A program made the position numbers and the translations under genes. The notes below the pieces were generated by a model. It did not search any database. It saw only the letters and a list, made by a program, of their open reading frames with translations, and was not told the DNA's origin. A DNA stretch of 64,000 bases, taken from Sthenelais limicola. Its lineage: Eukaryota; Annelida; Polychaeta; Phyllodocida; Sigalionidae. Of the stretch, positions 11,717-21,055 are shown piece after piece (within the stretch, counting starts at the first letter, position 1; each line of letters opens with the position of its first letter). The DNA is taken from NCBI GenBank assembly GCA_942159475.1, contig OW804099.1:12150119-12214118 (forward strand), given 5' to 3'.

Positions 11717-14700
11717 CTGCAACCAACAATAATACAGCAAGGGGTTAGTAATGCAATAGAGAACAATAATACAGCAAGGGGTTAGTAATGCAATAGAGAA
11801 CAATAATACAGCAAGGGGTTAGTAATGCAATAGAGAACAATAATACAGCAAGGGGTTAGTAATGCAATAGAGAACAATAATACAGCAAGGGGTTAGTAAT
11901 GCAATAGAGAACAATAATACAGCAAGGGGTTAGTAATGCAATAGAGAACAATAATACAGCAAGGGGTTAGTAATGCAATAGAGAACAATAATACAGCAAG
12001 GGGTTAGTAATGCAATAGAGAACAATAATACAGCAAGGGGTTAGTAATGCAATAGAGAACAATAATACAGCAAGGGGTTAGTAATGCAATAGAGAACAAT
12101 GTATCAACACTCATTCAAACTTCTTTTCATCAATGTTGAATGGGAATAAGAACTATCTATTCTAGTAAAATCCACTTTCCATCTTCATCTGTACTGCTCT
12201 GCAGTGAGGAACAATGTCCACAAAACTGACATGAATATATAGATAAGAGAACAAAGTGTGTTTTCTGATTGATGTTAGCTTTAATGTGTTTCTGGTGGAT
12301 AGTTATCACACAGCCTGATTGTATCTCACCCATGGGATACAATTGTACATTATCAGACAGCCTGATTGTATCTCACCCATGGGATACAATTGTACATTAT
12401 CACACAGCCTGATTGTATCTCACCCATGGGATACAATTGTACATTATCACACAGCCTGATTGTATCTCACCCATGGGATACAATTGTACATTATCACACA
12501 GCCTGGTTGTATCTCACCCATGGGATACAATTGTACATTATCAGACAGCCTGGTTGTATCTCACCCATGGGATACAACTGTACATTATCACACAGCCTGG
12601 TTGTATCTCACCCATGGGATACAATTGTACATTATCACACAGCCTGGTTGTATCTCACCCATGGGATACAATTGTACATTATCACACAGCCTGGTTGTAT
12701 CTCACCCATGGGATACAATTGTACATTATCACACAGCCTGGTTGTATCTCACCCATGGGATACATTTGTACATTATCACACAGCCTGGTTGTATCTCACC
12801 CATGGGATACAATTGTACATTATCACACAGCCTGGTTGTATCTCACCCATGGGATACAATTGTACATTATCACACAGCCTGGTTGTATCTCACCCATGGG
12901 ATACAATTGTACATTATCACACAGCCTGGTTGTATCTCACCCATGGGATACAATTGTACATTATCACACAGCCTGGTTGTATCTCACCCATGGAATACAA
13001 TTGTACATTATTACACAGCCTGGTTGTATCTCACCCATGGGATACAATTGTACATTATCAGACAGCCTGGTTGTATCTCACCCATGGGATACAATTGTAC
13101 ATTATCACACAGCCTGGTTGTATCTCACCCATGGGATACAATTGTACATTATCACACAGCCTGGTTGTATCTCACCCATGGAATACAATTGTACATTATT
13201 ACACAGCCTGGTTGTATCTCACCCATGGGATACAATTGTACATTATTACACAGACTGGTTGTATCTCACCCATGGAATACAATTGTACATTATTACACAG
13301 CCTGGTTGTATCTCACCCATGGGATACAATTGTACATTATCAATTGAACAGACAGCCAAGTCAGAGGGTTGCGAGACATTAACTGAAGGTAAATAATGAC
13401 GGAAAAAGAACGAGTTTTAGGCACCCAACTCGCTGAGCCTGAGTCATTTATCAACATTCTGCATTATTCTGCATTATACAAGTGTTACTCATATTCTGAC
13501 TTATAGGAGTGGATTTATCAACATTCTGCTGCTGTTATATGTTTATACAAGTGTTACTCATATTCTGACTTATAGGAGTGGATTTATCAACATTCTGCTG
13601 CTGTTATATGTTTATACAAGAGTTACTCATATTATGACTTATAGGACTGGATTCATCTATATTCTGCTGCTGTTATATGTTTATACAAGAGTTACTCATA
13701 TCATGACTTATAGGAGTGGATTTATCAACATTCTGCTGCTGTTATATGTTTATACAAGAGTTACTCATATTATGACTTATAGGAGTGGATTTATCAACAT
13801 TCTGCTGCTGTTATATGTTTATACAAGAGTTACTCATATTATGACTTATAGGAGTGGATTTATCAACATTCTGCTGATGTTTATACAACTGGCGCTCACA
13901 CTGTACGACCCGATTCAACATTTGAATCTGGAGTTGACTGCTCCTCCCAACGGGAAAGTCTGTCTTAAACACCCCGACTCATCGTAAGTTGTATAGTGTG
14001 AGATGGCCATAAGGTTTTCAAAAACCACTGCAAACAAATTGGGGTGGCCCCCTGGTAGCCATTATGCACAAAACCAATATGGCTGCCACTAGGAAACCAG
14101 AATGTCCTATCTCAGCTCCTGTTAGCATTAGAATCATGTATAATACCTGTTTATCTATGTTTTCATGTGTGAGGAATCCATTTCTGACCAAGGAAAAATA
14201 GCTCAGGAATATTTGAAGCAATGGAATGACATTATGCAAACACAGTTAATATCATGAATATGCATAATTAAAGATGCAGTCCCAGCTATTATGGCAAACA
14301 ACATCTTACCACATTTACTCATATCATGACATATCATGACTGAATTTATCAATATTCTGCTGCTGTTATATGTTGATACAAGTGTTACTCATATTATTAT
14401 AGGACTGGATTTATCAATATTGTACTGTTTTTATATGTTTATACAAATGTTACTCATATTATGACTTATGGGACTGGATTTATCAATATTGTGCTGCTGT
14501 TATATGTTTATACCAGAGTTACTCATATTATGACTTATAGGACTGGATTTATCAACATTCTGCTGCTGTTATATGTTTATACAAGTGTTACTCATATTAT
14601 GACTTATAGGACTGGATTTATCAATATTCTACTGCTGTTATATGTTTATACAAGTGTTACTCATATTATGACTTATAGGAGTGGATTTATCAACATTCTG

Positions 14701-17700
14701 CTGCTGTTATATGTTTGTACAAGAGTTACTCATATTATGACTTATAGGACTGGATTTATCAATATTCTACTGCTGTTATATGTTTATACAAGAGTTACTC
14801 ATATTATGACTTATAGGACTGGATTTATCAATATTCTACTGCTGTTATATGTTTCTACAAGAGTTACTCATATTATGACTTATAGGACTGGATTTATCAA
14901 TATTCTGCTGCTGTTATATGTTTATACAAGAGTTACTCATATTATGACTTATGACTAGAATTTGACAAAAATTTGAAGTAGAGACAGTCATATGAAAACA
15001 GCTGCCGGTGAGGAAGGATTTTTGGTTGGTCCTCCAAATACAATAAGGACGTTTTAATCCTCCAACTTTTCGGTCAAATAACTATAGATGGGTTAGAAAG
15101 AAAATATAGAAAATATTTTGTTTCTTACTAACGTTAACTGAGGGTGCAGCTTTAAATGACTTTGGAGGATATAATTTGTTCTCAACTGATTCCAGAACTA
15201 TTATAGTAATAGAAGATTAGAATATAGAGTTGAAAACTTACTGAGCAAATTTATATCAAGAAAAAGCAAACATCTGCGCCGGCTGTATGATTGCATTAGT
15301 GTCAGGGGAGTGATAAGTAACTAAGAAACATCTATACGCATTTTCCACAACATTACATCTGATAGTTTTAACTGGATTTAAACTTGTTTTCAGGGCAAAG
15401 ATGAAAAAGTCTAGACAAGTCCAGTGGAAGAAGGCCTAATCACAGCGATCAGGACCCAGACAATGGTAGGTGAATGGTAGAGGGTGAAGGGGCTGGTATA
15501 ACTATAACATTAGTTACAATAGAAGGGACATTAGGGCCGGGGAGGCCATACATACCCATCCCCTGCCTACAGTAGTGTACACCCAGGTGTGCTGTAAGCC
15601 AGTTACAGGCTTCCTGTGGGAGTGTAGCGTGCAGAGTAGGGGGGGCTCTACTGAGCGCTTAGATCCTGAGTTTATGGTCATGAGTTTTCTCTAAGCCTCC
15701 CGGGAACAAGCCAAGGCAAAGCCAAGGCTTGTTTCCAGGAGGCTTAGAGAAAAAACTAAGGACTAATGGCTTTAGTCCCCTTTTGTTGGGCTGTTACTAT
15801 CATTAACAACAATGTAGAAACAATTTCGAAGCAAAATGAACCAGTGGAAAGCCATAATCTTGCTGTTTTGAGCAATAAATATTGTTTTGTATTTTCATTG
15901 ACATAAGCGGTCGGCCAGAAATGGAAGTCCAACACTAGTACAACTGGTCTGTATGTGTATAACTGTCCCGGCCAGCCCAACACTAGTACAACTGGTCTGT
16001 ATGTGTATAACTGTCCCGGCCAGCCCAACTAGTACAACTGGTCTGTATGTGTATAACTGTCCCGGCCAGCCCAACACTAGTACAACTGGTCTGTATGTGT
16101 ATAACTGTCCCGGCCAGCCCAACAAACAGGGACTAAACATCCTTAAAGCTGCATTCTCAGCTATTACAACAAATATAATCTCATCAAATTTACCCAGATT
16201 ATGATTGGTAGGACTAAATTTATCAATATTCTGCTGCTGTTTATATAGAATAATATTATTTAAGTTCAATAGCCCCCTTCACAAATTCCGTCTCCAGTGC
16301 GCACAAGTAACTGCAGGATGAACTTCTGTCATTCTGCGCATGCGCAGTTCAGTTGACTCGCCTAGCTATGCAGGCCGAACTGCACCTGGGCTCCCGGTGG
16401 ACGTGCAGGGGTGTGTGTGTGCCTAGGAGCACACGGCCGCTCACCCCCTGCAGCCCGTACACCTACACTTACTTGTTTTTGTTGATACACTCTTACAAAA
16501 GTTGCCATATACTAAAATCTAGCGGATAAAATGTTCTCTTATTAAGCATGACCAATCTTAACATGTCATTTAATAATATTGGATAGCTTACAGTACCATA
16601 CAATAACTCAAATTCTGAGAGAAAAAGTAGAAAGTTAGAAGCCTATGGTTAATACATAAGGCTTCTGTGAGTGTGCCCGCCTAGCTCATAGTTTGGGCCA
16701 TTTCCGCCGCTCTCTCTGTATGGCACTGCTGTCAATATGAAAATGCCCTATTGGCTGATAGAAAATGCTGCCAGTGAGCGATAATAAGTGTAATCATCGC
16801 AGAAAAGCATTTCAGTGCAGTGAAGTCATTTTGGCCAAATGACTTTAGTTGGGTGGGAAAAGAATGTAACAAAAAGCAGAAAATGATCAGTTTTTAACTA
16901 ACGTTAGCTGAGAGTCCAGCTTTAAGCAGGGCACACATTGGTCTGACTGAACAACAGATATAATATCACAGTCAGTTATACTATATTTTGCTTTATTATA
17001 AGCGCATTCTATATGAGACGTGCCATAAGTGGGGTGCTATAAAAATATTCATATAGGACGCGTCCTATATGAAATGTAGTTGTCTAAAAATAGCTCTGTT
17101 TTTATGCTTCGCGGAGCTTTGGCTCTCCGAGGAGCATGTAAACAAATCCCCGCGATCGGTAATCCACCCGTGATTCTGGTACTATAATTATAGAAATGCA
17201 TCATAAACCTACATCATTAAATAGAGCATTAAATTCTCTTTTGAATGATATAAATTGAATTAATGTAGCTCAAGGAATGGCCATGATATGAACGTTTTAA
17301 TTCAACAATGTCAGTAAGTAAATGTACTGCATGAGACACACAGACAGACTGACAGCTAGGGCACTGCTTTACTAATGGGACTCTCAGCGGGACAGTGGGG
17401 TTCTCTGTGACTTTTTTAGATATTTTTCAGCGATATCTGATGATATATCATCAAATTTGTATGCACATATAATAAATATAGAATGGAACTCGCCGGCAAT
17501 AATCGATTGGAACTCGAATAATCGATAATAATAATAATCGATTGGAACTCGAATGGAACTCGCCGGCAATAATCGACTTGTGTAAGAAGCACTCTGCCTA
17601 CGGCATCGTGCTTATGTGGACGAATCTCGTCCTATAAATTTTCGATTATTGCCAGCTCGTCCCATTCTCTCTATTTAAGGCCTTAACCCAAACACACCAA

Positions 17701-20318
17701 GCTGAGACCAGAGTAAACTTTGTTTAAAGCTGCATTCTCGGCTATTAAGCTGATGTATGTTTATAGCAGAATTCGAAGTTTAATCAGATGAGAGAAAACA
17801 GTCAAAATCTGCGAAATATAAATCTGGACATTTAAGTAAAGTAAATCCAAGTAATGGTTTGGAAAAGAAAAGGACAAAGGTAGAAATGCAGGGTTTGGAG
17901 TCTTCGTTTTACAAGGCTGTAATATAAGACTACTCACCTAAAGACTTGTGTAAGCATGGCTAGTACCAGCAGTATGGCTACTATAACCTTGGCCCTTGTG
18001 TCCGTACACAGCCGGGCGCGCTGTAGTGGGTGGCACACGGCCACGTAGCGGTCACAGGTGAAGGCCACAAGTACCCAGGAGGACATGAGGAACACAACAC
18101 TCTCCAGGAAGTTGGTGAGTTTACAGGTGAGTGGTGTGTGCAGGTGCAGGAAGGGGGAGTGACCAAACTCCAGGGAGATGTCGTTGCTCATGATGATGGC
18201 CTCGGTGAGCAGCGTGAGTGTGTCAAACACTGCCAGCGTGCGCAGGTAGTAGCTGTAGGACTTGCGGCGGTACACGGGGGAACCCATCACCAGGAAGGAC
18301 AGCACGTTACCTAAACACAATACATGCAAAGGTTAGAAAATAACATTGAAAAAGTTGGTGATATGTGATATGTTGGTGATAACTGGCCTTATAAAAGAAT
18401 TTTTTTTAAAATTTAAAAACAATTTAATTGAAAAAAAATTAATTTAAAAAAAAATTGTTTCATGAAGGAAAATACCATCAAATCCACAGTAAAAGTAAAG
18501 GTTGCAGCATTTATTTACAATAGAAGTGGAGCCAACATTTTGGTGTCATTACACCTTCATCAGGGTTTTAAAAACTGTAAGCGTATTAATGTTCGCGTAG
18601 TATTTATTTTCGCTATTTTCGCGCACCCACCTTTCTGCATAAAAATTAATTCTGCGTGAAAGGTATAATTATTGCATAAACATTGTGTGAGACTTCCTTG
18701 CTGCGCGAATTTAAATCAGCGCAACAAAGGTGTCAAAGTACTTAGTGCACAAAGATTTATCTGCACCAAAATAAATACGTTTACAGGAAGTAATAATGCT
18801 TGAAGTTGTGCCTTTGTACAACTCAATACCCGGCCCATACCAAGTAATTCTGTATACCATAGAACCTTGCCTTCATTTATTACCACCTTCATCCCCTCAA
18901 CGTCTTCTATACGTAAATAATATGCATGTATAATTACTTTTTAACAAATCCTGGACCATGAGCAAAATCATGGATATTGTATGTATTGTATGTAGTGGCC
19001 TTTTTTCGGGACACAACGAAAAACAATAATAGGGAGTGTGTAACTGTACATCACATCAATAAAGAACTGTTGAAAAAATCGAATACTTGTGTTATTCAAA
19101 AAAAAAAAAAAAAAAAAAATACTTGTGTAATTCTATTATGTTATTTACTTTATATACATAATACTTGAGGTGGTTGAAGGTGAGGAGGACATACCTGTAA
19201 CACCCAGCAGTGTGAGGAGAGGCACACACACCAGGTTCATGTAGCCTTGCCAACGTCTCAGTGCCTTCTCACCAGGGCCACACATAGGTCCATACACGGT
19301 CTTGTTACCCCCCTCCCCCTCCTCCTCCTCTCCTCCTGTACCGTTACCAAGGAGAGGCATGGGGGTGGTTGCTCCAGGGGGGCAGGTCTGGCAGTCCAGT
19401 GTGGCCACCAGGGAATTAGTACCAACAGGCTTGCCAGGGGGAGCAAGCGAGGATGAATTGTCAGGCACTGGTGCCCTCTGCCAGTAGCGGCCTACATCAC
19501 CTGCAGTAGAACAAACCTGTATTATCACTCACTAGTGGAATAGACCTGTATTATCACTCACTAGTGGAATAGACCTGTATTATCACTCACTAGTGGAATA
19601 GACCTGTATTATCACTCACTAGTGGAATAGACCTGTATTATCACTCACTAGTGGAATAGACCTGTATAATCACTCACTAGTGGTATAGACCTGTATTATC
19701 ACTCACTAGTGGTATAGACCTGTATTATCACTCACTAGTGGTATAGACCTGTATTATCACTCACTAGTGGAATAGACCTGTATTATCACTCACTAGTGGT
19801 ATAGACCTGTATTATCACTCACTAGTGTAATAGACCTGTATTATCACTCACTAATAGAATAAACCTGTATTATCACTCACTAGTGGAAGAGACCTGTATT
19901 ATCACTCACTAGTGTAATAGACCTGTATTATCACTCACTAATAGAATAAACCTGTATTATCACTCACTAGTGGAAGAGACCTGTATTATCACTCACTAGT
20001 GGAATAAACTAAGGAAAAAACATGGCCGACATAAACACAACTTGTAACCACAGCTTTAACTGCATAAAATTGTAATTGACCTACTTAGTCTAAAAGAATT
20101 AAACAACTCTGGTCTTGGTGACACACAACCCTCTCCTGCTGAAGGAGACATTGGTATCTAAAGTAAAGTTTGACTAGAGAGATAGTAGTATGAGTGTACT
20201 TACCGTGCCGGTGTGGGGTGGATGGGGTGGAGGCAGGGGAGGCGGGGGGAGACATGGCGGTGAGGCATGGCAGGGCACACAGCACCAACACCCAACTGCT
20301 CCTCAACATCACAACCAT
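11047..20318 (-). CDS. Class A (rhodopsin-family) neuropeptide-type G-protein-coupled receptor, four coding exons
   Basis: The coding exons, in transcript order, are 20318-20204, 19500-19195, 18310-17938 and 11716-11047. They join to 1464 nt, which gives 487 residues and a TGA. Every junction has GT-AG ends and matching phase (1, 1, 2). Expected receptor landmarks are all visible. A signal-peptide-like start (residues 1-21) is followed by an extracellular tail with NSS, NGT and NKT glycosylation sites. TM1 carries N142, TM2 carries D170, and C203 and C279 could form the usual disulfide. DRY is at 227-229 followed by VAVCHPL, TM5 has P306, TM6 has P362, TM7 ends NFVLY (401-405), and helix 8 has a palmitoylatable C422. 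The TM7 NFxxY form and basic third loop resemble FMRFamide/peptide receptors of protostomes; the ligand is not deducible. The start is the ATG at 20318, because an in-frame stop lies at 20351-20349 and the intervening codons hold no other ATG. Confidence 0.9.
11722..12099 (+). repeat. 37-bp minisatellite, 10 copies, abutting the GPCR exon 4 acceptor
   Basis: Near-identical units contain ACAGCAAGGGGTTAGTAATG. Read on the gene's strand, each carries TACTAAC followed by a pyrimidine-leaning stretch. The first unit ends six bases before the acceptor AG, so its TACTAAC lies about 28 nt upstream of the splice site, an ideal branch-point distance. Confidence 0.97.
12308..13343 (+). repeat. 47-bp minisatellite, about 22 copies, in GPCR intron 3
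   Basis: Units share TTGTATCTCACCCATGGGAT and ACAATTGTACATTATCA. Each holds a dyad, GTATC...GATAC, around CCATGG. As 47 is not a multiple of three and the unit lacks stops in the plus frames, three overlapping long frames of rotated identical peptide result; none is a gene. Confidence 0.97.
13445..13884 (+). repeat. 69-bp satellite array, about 6 copies
   Basis: Units contain GTTACTCATATTATGACTTA and TTTATCAACATTCTGCTGCT. The same unit fills the interior of the TTAA-flanked MITE copies at 14.3, 23.4 and 42.4 kb, so this array is probably the inside of an otherwise lost copy. 69 bp equals 23 codons, so the frame stays open without implying coding. Confidence 0.93.
14268..15156. mobile_element. 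Complete TTAA-flanked MITE with internal 69-bp array
   Basis: The left end is TTAAAGATGCAGTCCCAGCT and the right end GTTAACTGAGGGTGCAGCTTTAA. These are inverted, and TTAA at both edges is the target-site signature of piggyBac elements. The interior is non-coding: about nine 69-bp units (14335-14950), then 'GGTCCTCCAAATACAATAAG' and 'AGATGGGTTAGAAAGAAAAT', the reverse of blocks found in the other copies. It lies in GPCR intron 3. The piggyBac assignment rests on TTAA and TIRs only. Confidence 0.7.
15157..15678. other. Intronic DNA of the GPCR gene without further recognised feature
   Basis: This is unique-looking sequence within intron 3. I see no splice-flanked exon candidate or repeat in it. 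Confidence 0.4.
15679..15762. repeat. Fold-back inverted repeat (about 34-bp arms)
   Basis: GAGTTTTCTCTAAGCCTCCC plus GGGAACAAGCC is mirrored by GGCTTGTTTCC plus AGGAGGCTTAGAGAAAAAAC. A short spacer (AAGGCAAAGCCAA) lies between. It would form a strong hairpin in RNA or extruded DNA, of the same style as those at 37.5 and 56.2 kb. Confidence 0.85.
15946..16132 (+). repeat. 48-bp minisatellite, 4 copies
   Basis: Units share CACTAGTACAACTGGTCTGT and AACTGTCCCGGCCAGCCC; one copy lacks 'CA' before CTAGTA. The array ends ten bases before the next TTAA-flanked MITE. Confidence 0.92.
16143..16925. mobile_element. TTAA-flanked MITE, second intronic copy, with single 69-bp unit
   Basis: It starts TTAAAGCTGCATTCTCAGCT and ends TTAGCTGAGAGTCCAGCTTTAA. 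One degenerate 69-bp-type unit (16188-16250) follows the left end. The right third carries the family's 'GTGAGCGATAATAAGTG' and 'AAGTCATTTTGGCCAAATGA' blocks. About 450 bp in the middle (16265-16710) is not shared with the other copies, is more GC-rich and looks like an insertion. Confidence 0.68.
16334..16347. promoter_or_regulatory. Perfect NRF1-type palindrome CTGCGCATGCGCAG
   Basis: TGCGCATGCGCA is the full consensus of NRF1/Ewg-family binding sites. It lies in the unshared GC-rich insert of the MITE, inside the GPCR intron. Its function is unknown. Confidence 0.4.
17048..17073. repeat. Perfect 26-bp palindrome
   Basis: TTCATATAGGACG is followed directly by its exact reverse complement, with ACGCGT at the centre. 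A partial copy (CTATATGAGACG) lies 40 bp upstream. It might be the centre of a fold-back element or a dimeric binding site. Confidence 0.8.
17480..17672. repeat. Inverted repeat around GCCGGCAATAATCGA
   Basis: AGAATGGAACTCGCCGGCAA (17479 on) is mirrored by TTGCCAGCTCGTCCCATTCT near 17653-17672. The left arm is itself internally duplicated (TCGATTGGAACTCGAAT twice). The spacer of about 80 bp includes GAAGCAC...GTGCTT. It is probably a decayed fold-back element. Confidence 0.6.
17724..17830. mobile_element. Left end of another TTAA-flanked MITE
   Basis: TTAAAGCTGCATTCTCGGCT is followed by a partly family-like interior ('GATGAGAGAAAACAGTCAAAATC'). No right end was found before exon 3. It is the third copy in this intron. 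Confidence 0.5.
17938..18310 (-). CDS. GPCR exon 3: TM1 end to TM4
   Basis: The acceptor is GTGTTTAG|GTAACG and the donor TTTAG|GTGAGT (phase 2). It holds residues 141-265: intracellular loop 1 (YRRKSYSYY), TM2 with LAVFD, extracellular loop 1 with C203, TM3 ending CDRYVAVCHPLQ, loop 2 and TM4. The usual Trp of TM4 is absent (VAILLVLAMLTQVF). Confidence 0.92.
18540..18564 (-). ncRNA. Hammerhead-like CTGATGA motif relic in GPCR intron 2
   Basis: On the minus strand CTGATGA (18563-18557) is followed by A, GGTGT, loop AATG, ACACC and then AAAATG. The helix pairs perfectly over five bases. GAAAC is expected after the helix, and CG to CA decay could explain AAAATG. This is the arrangement seen in Penelope-like and related retroelement termini; cleavage activity is not expected. 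Confidence 0.25.
19040..19125 (+). mobile_element. Poly(A)-tailed retroelement 3' end
   Basis: AATAAAG near 19059 precedes an A-run of about 20 bases (19099-19118). The words on either side of the A-run are near-identical (AATACTTGTGTTATTC and AATACTTGTGTAATTC), which suggests either a target-site duplication or local slippage. Confidence 0.4.
19195..19500 (-). CDS. GPCR exon 2: extracellular tail and first half of TM1
   Basis: The acceptor TCTACTGCAG|GTG and donor ACAG|GTATGT are both good. Residues 39-141 include the three N-glycosylation sequons, four cysteines in the tail (two in DCQTCP, then PMCGPG, then one at the start of TM1), an acidic GEEEEGEGG run and the hydrophobic start of TM1 ending in the GN motif, which is split across the intron. 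Confidence 0.88.
19513..20008 (+). repeat. 29-bp minisatellite, about 17 copies, in GPCR intron 1
   Basis: Units share ACCTGTATTATCACTCACTA and GTGGAATAG. The array starts 12 bp from the exon 2 acceptor. On the gene's strand every unit contains both GTGAGT (donor core) and TACAGGT (acceptor-like). Confidence 0.97.
20204..20318 (-). CDS. GPCR exon 1: signal peptide and start of N-terminal tail
   Basis: It encodes MVVMLRSSWVLVLCALPCLT, a short basic start then a hydrophobic core, and a Ser/Pro/Thr-rich stretch. The donor is CACG|GTAAGT (phase 1). A TACTTCCAG|G sequence just upstream (20340-20331) could be the acceptor of a separate 5' UTR exon, so the transcription start was not located. Confidence 0.8.
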
Positions 20319-20340
20319 GCTGTGCACCAACCTGGAAGTA

Positions 20341-20500
20341 CAAATAGTCTATTGTTAGTTCATACATCATAATGTACTGGGAGACCTGAACGTATGTATC
20401 AACACTTCATCCTTTATAAAGTACAAATAGTCTATTGTTAGTTCATACATAATGTACTGGAAGACCTGAATGTATGTATCAACACTTCATCCTTTATTAG
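20341..20500 (+). repeat. Two-copy tandem repeat of about 80 bp upstream of the GPCR start
   Basis: TACAAATAGTCTATTGTTAG through ATCAACACTTCATCCTTTAT occurs twice with few changes. It adjoins exon 1, so it may be 5' flank or the first 5' UTR intron. Confidence 0.9.
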
Positions 20501-20778
20501 ACACTGCCTGAACAGTCCAAGGGCTATTATAGGCAGACTAAACAGGTTAGTAACCTCCAGTTCAGGCTTGCTGGTGCACTGTTAAAGGCATGATGTACGC
20601 CAGAGATATACAGTCCTTCAAAACACCCCACGGTGAAGCTGAAGGATGTGTGAAGGACTGTAAATCCCAAGTTTCCACCAAGTGTCCACCATGCCGAGGT
20701 TCTTAATTGTTTTAGTCTCCCCAAGTCTAATTCCCTAAGTCAAGTAAATCCATTCAGGTAAGGGTTATTAACACCAGT

Positions 20779-21055
20779 TGCATCCAGTTACAGTGCTTTA
20801 TAGCTTATCATGCACCCTAATAATTGCATCCAGTTGCAGTGCTTTATAGCTTATCATGCACCCTGATAATTGCATCCAGTTGCAGTACTTTATAGCTTAT
20901 CATGCACCCTGATAATTGCACACAGTTGCAGTGCTTTGTTGCTTATCATGCACCCTGATATTTGCATCCAGTTGCAGTGCTTTATAGCTTATCATGCACC
21001 CTGATAATTGCATCCAGTTGCAGTGCTTTATAGCGTATCATGCACCCTGATAATT
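20779..21055 (+). repeat. 46-bp minisatellite, 6 copies
   Basis: Units share GCATCCAGTTGCAGTGCTTT and ATAGCTTATCATGCACCCTG with point variants. Confidence 0.95.

Noticed and set aside
12366..13396. Three overlapping plus-strand frames of about 300 codons
   Set aside because: Produced by a stop-free 47-bp unit; each frame encodes the same rotated peptide.
14461..14958. 165-codon frame of a hydrophobic 23-residue repeat (MTYRTGFINILLLLYVY)
   Set aside because: The 69-bp satellite unit is a multiple of three; the same unit occurs in both orientations and inside MITEs, and single copies are broken. A membrane-peptide reading is tempting but unsupported.
20316..20330. Alternative start at 20330 for the receptor
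   Set aside because: That codon is TTG; the first ATG in frame is at 20318 and an in-frame stop lies upstream at 20351-20349.
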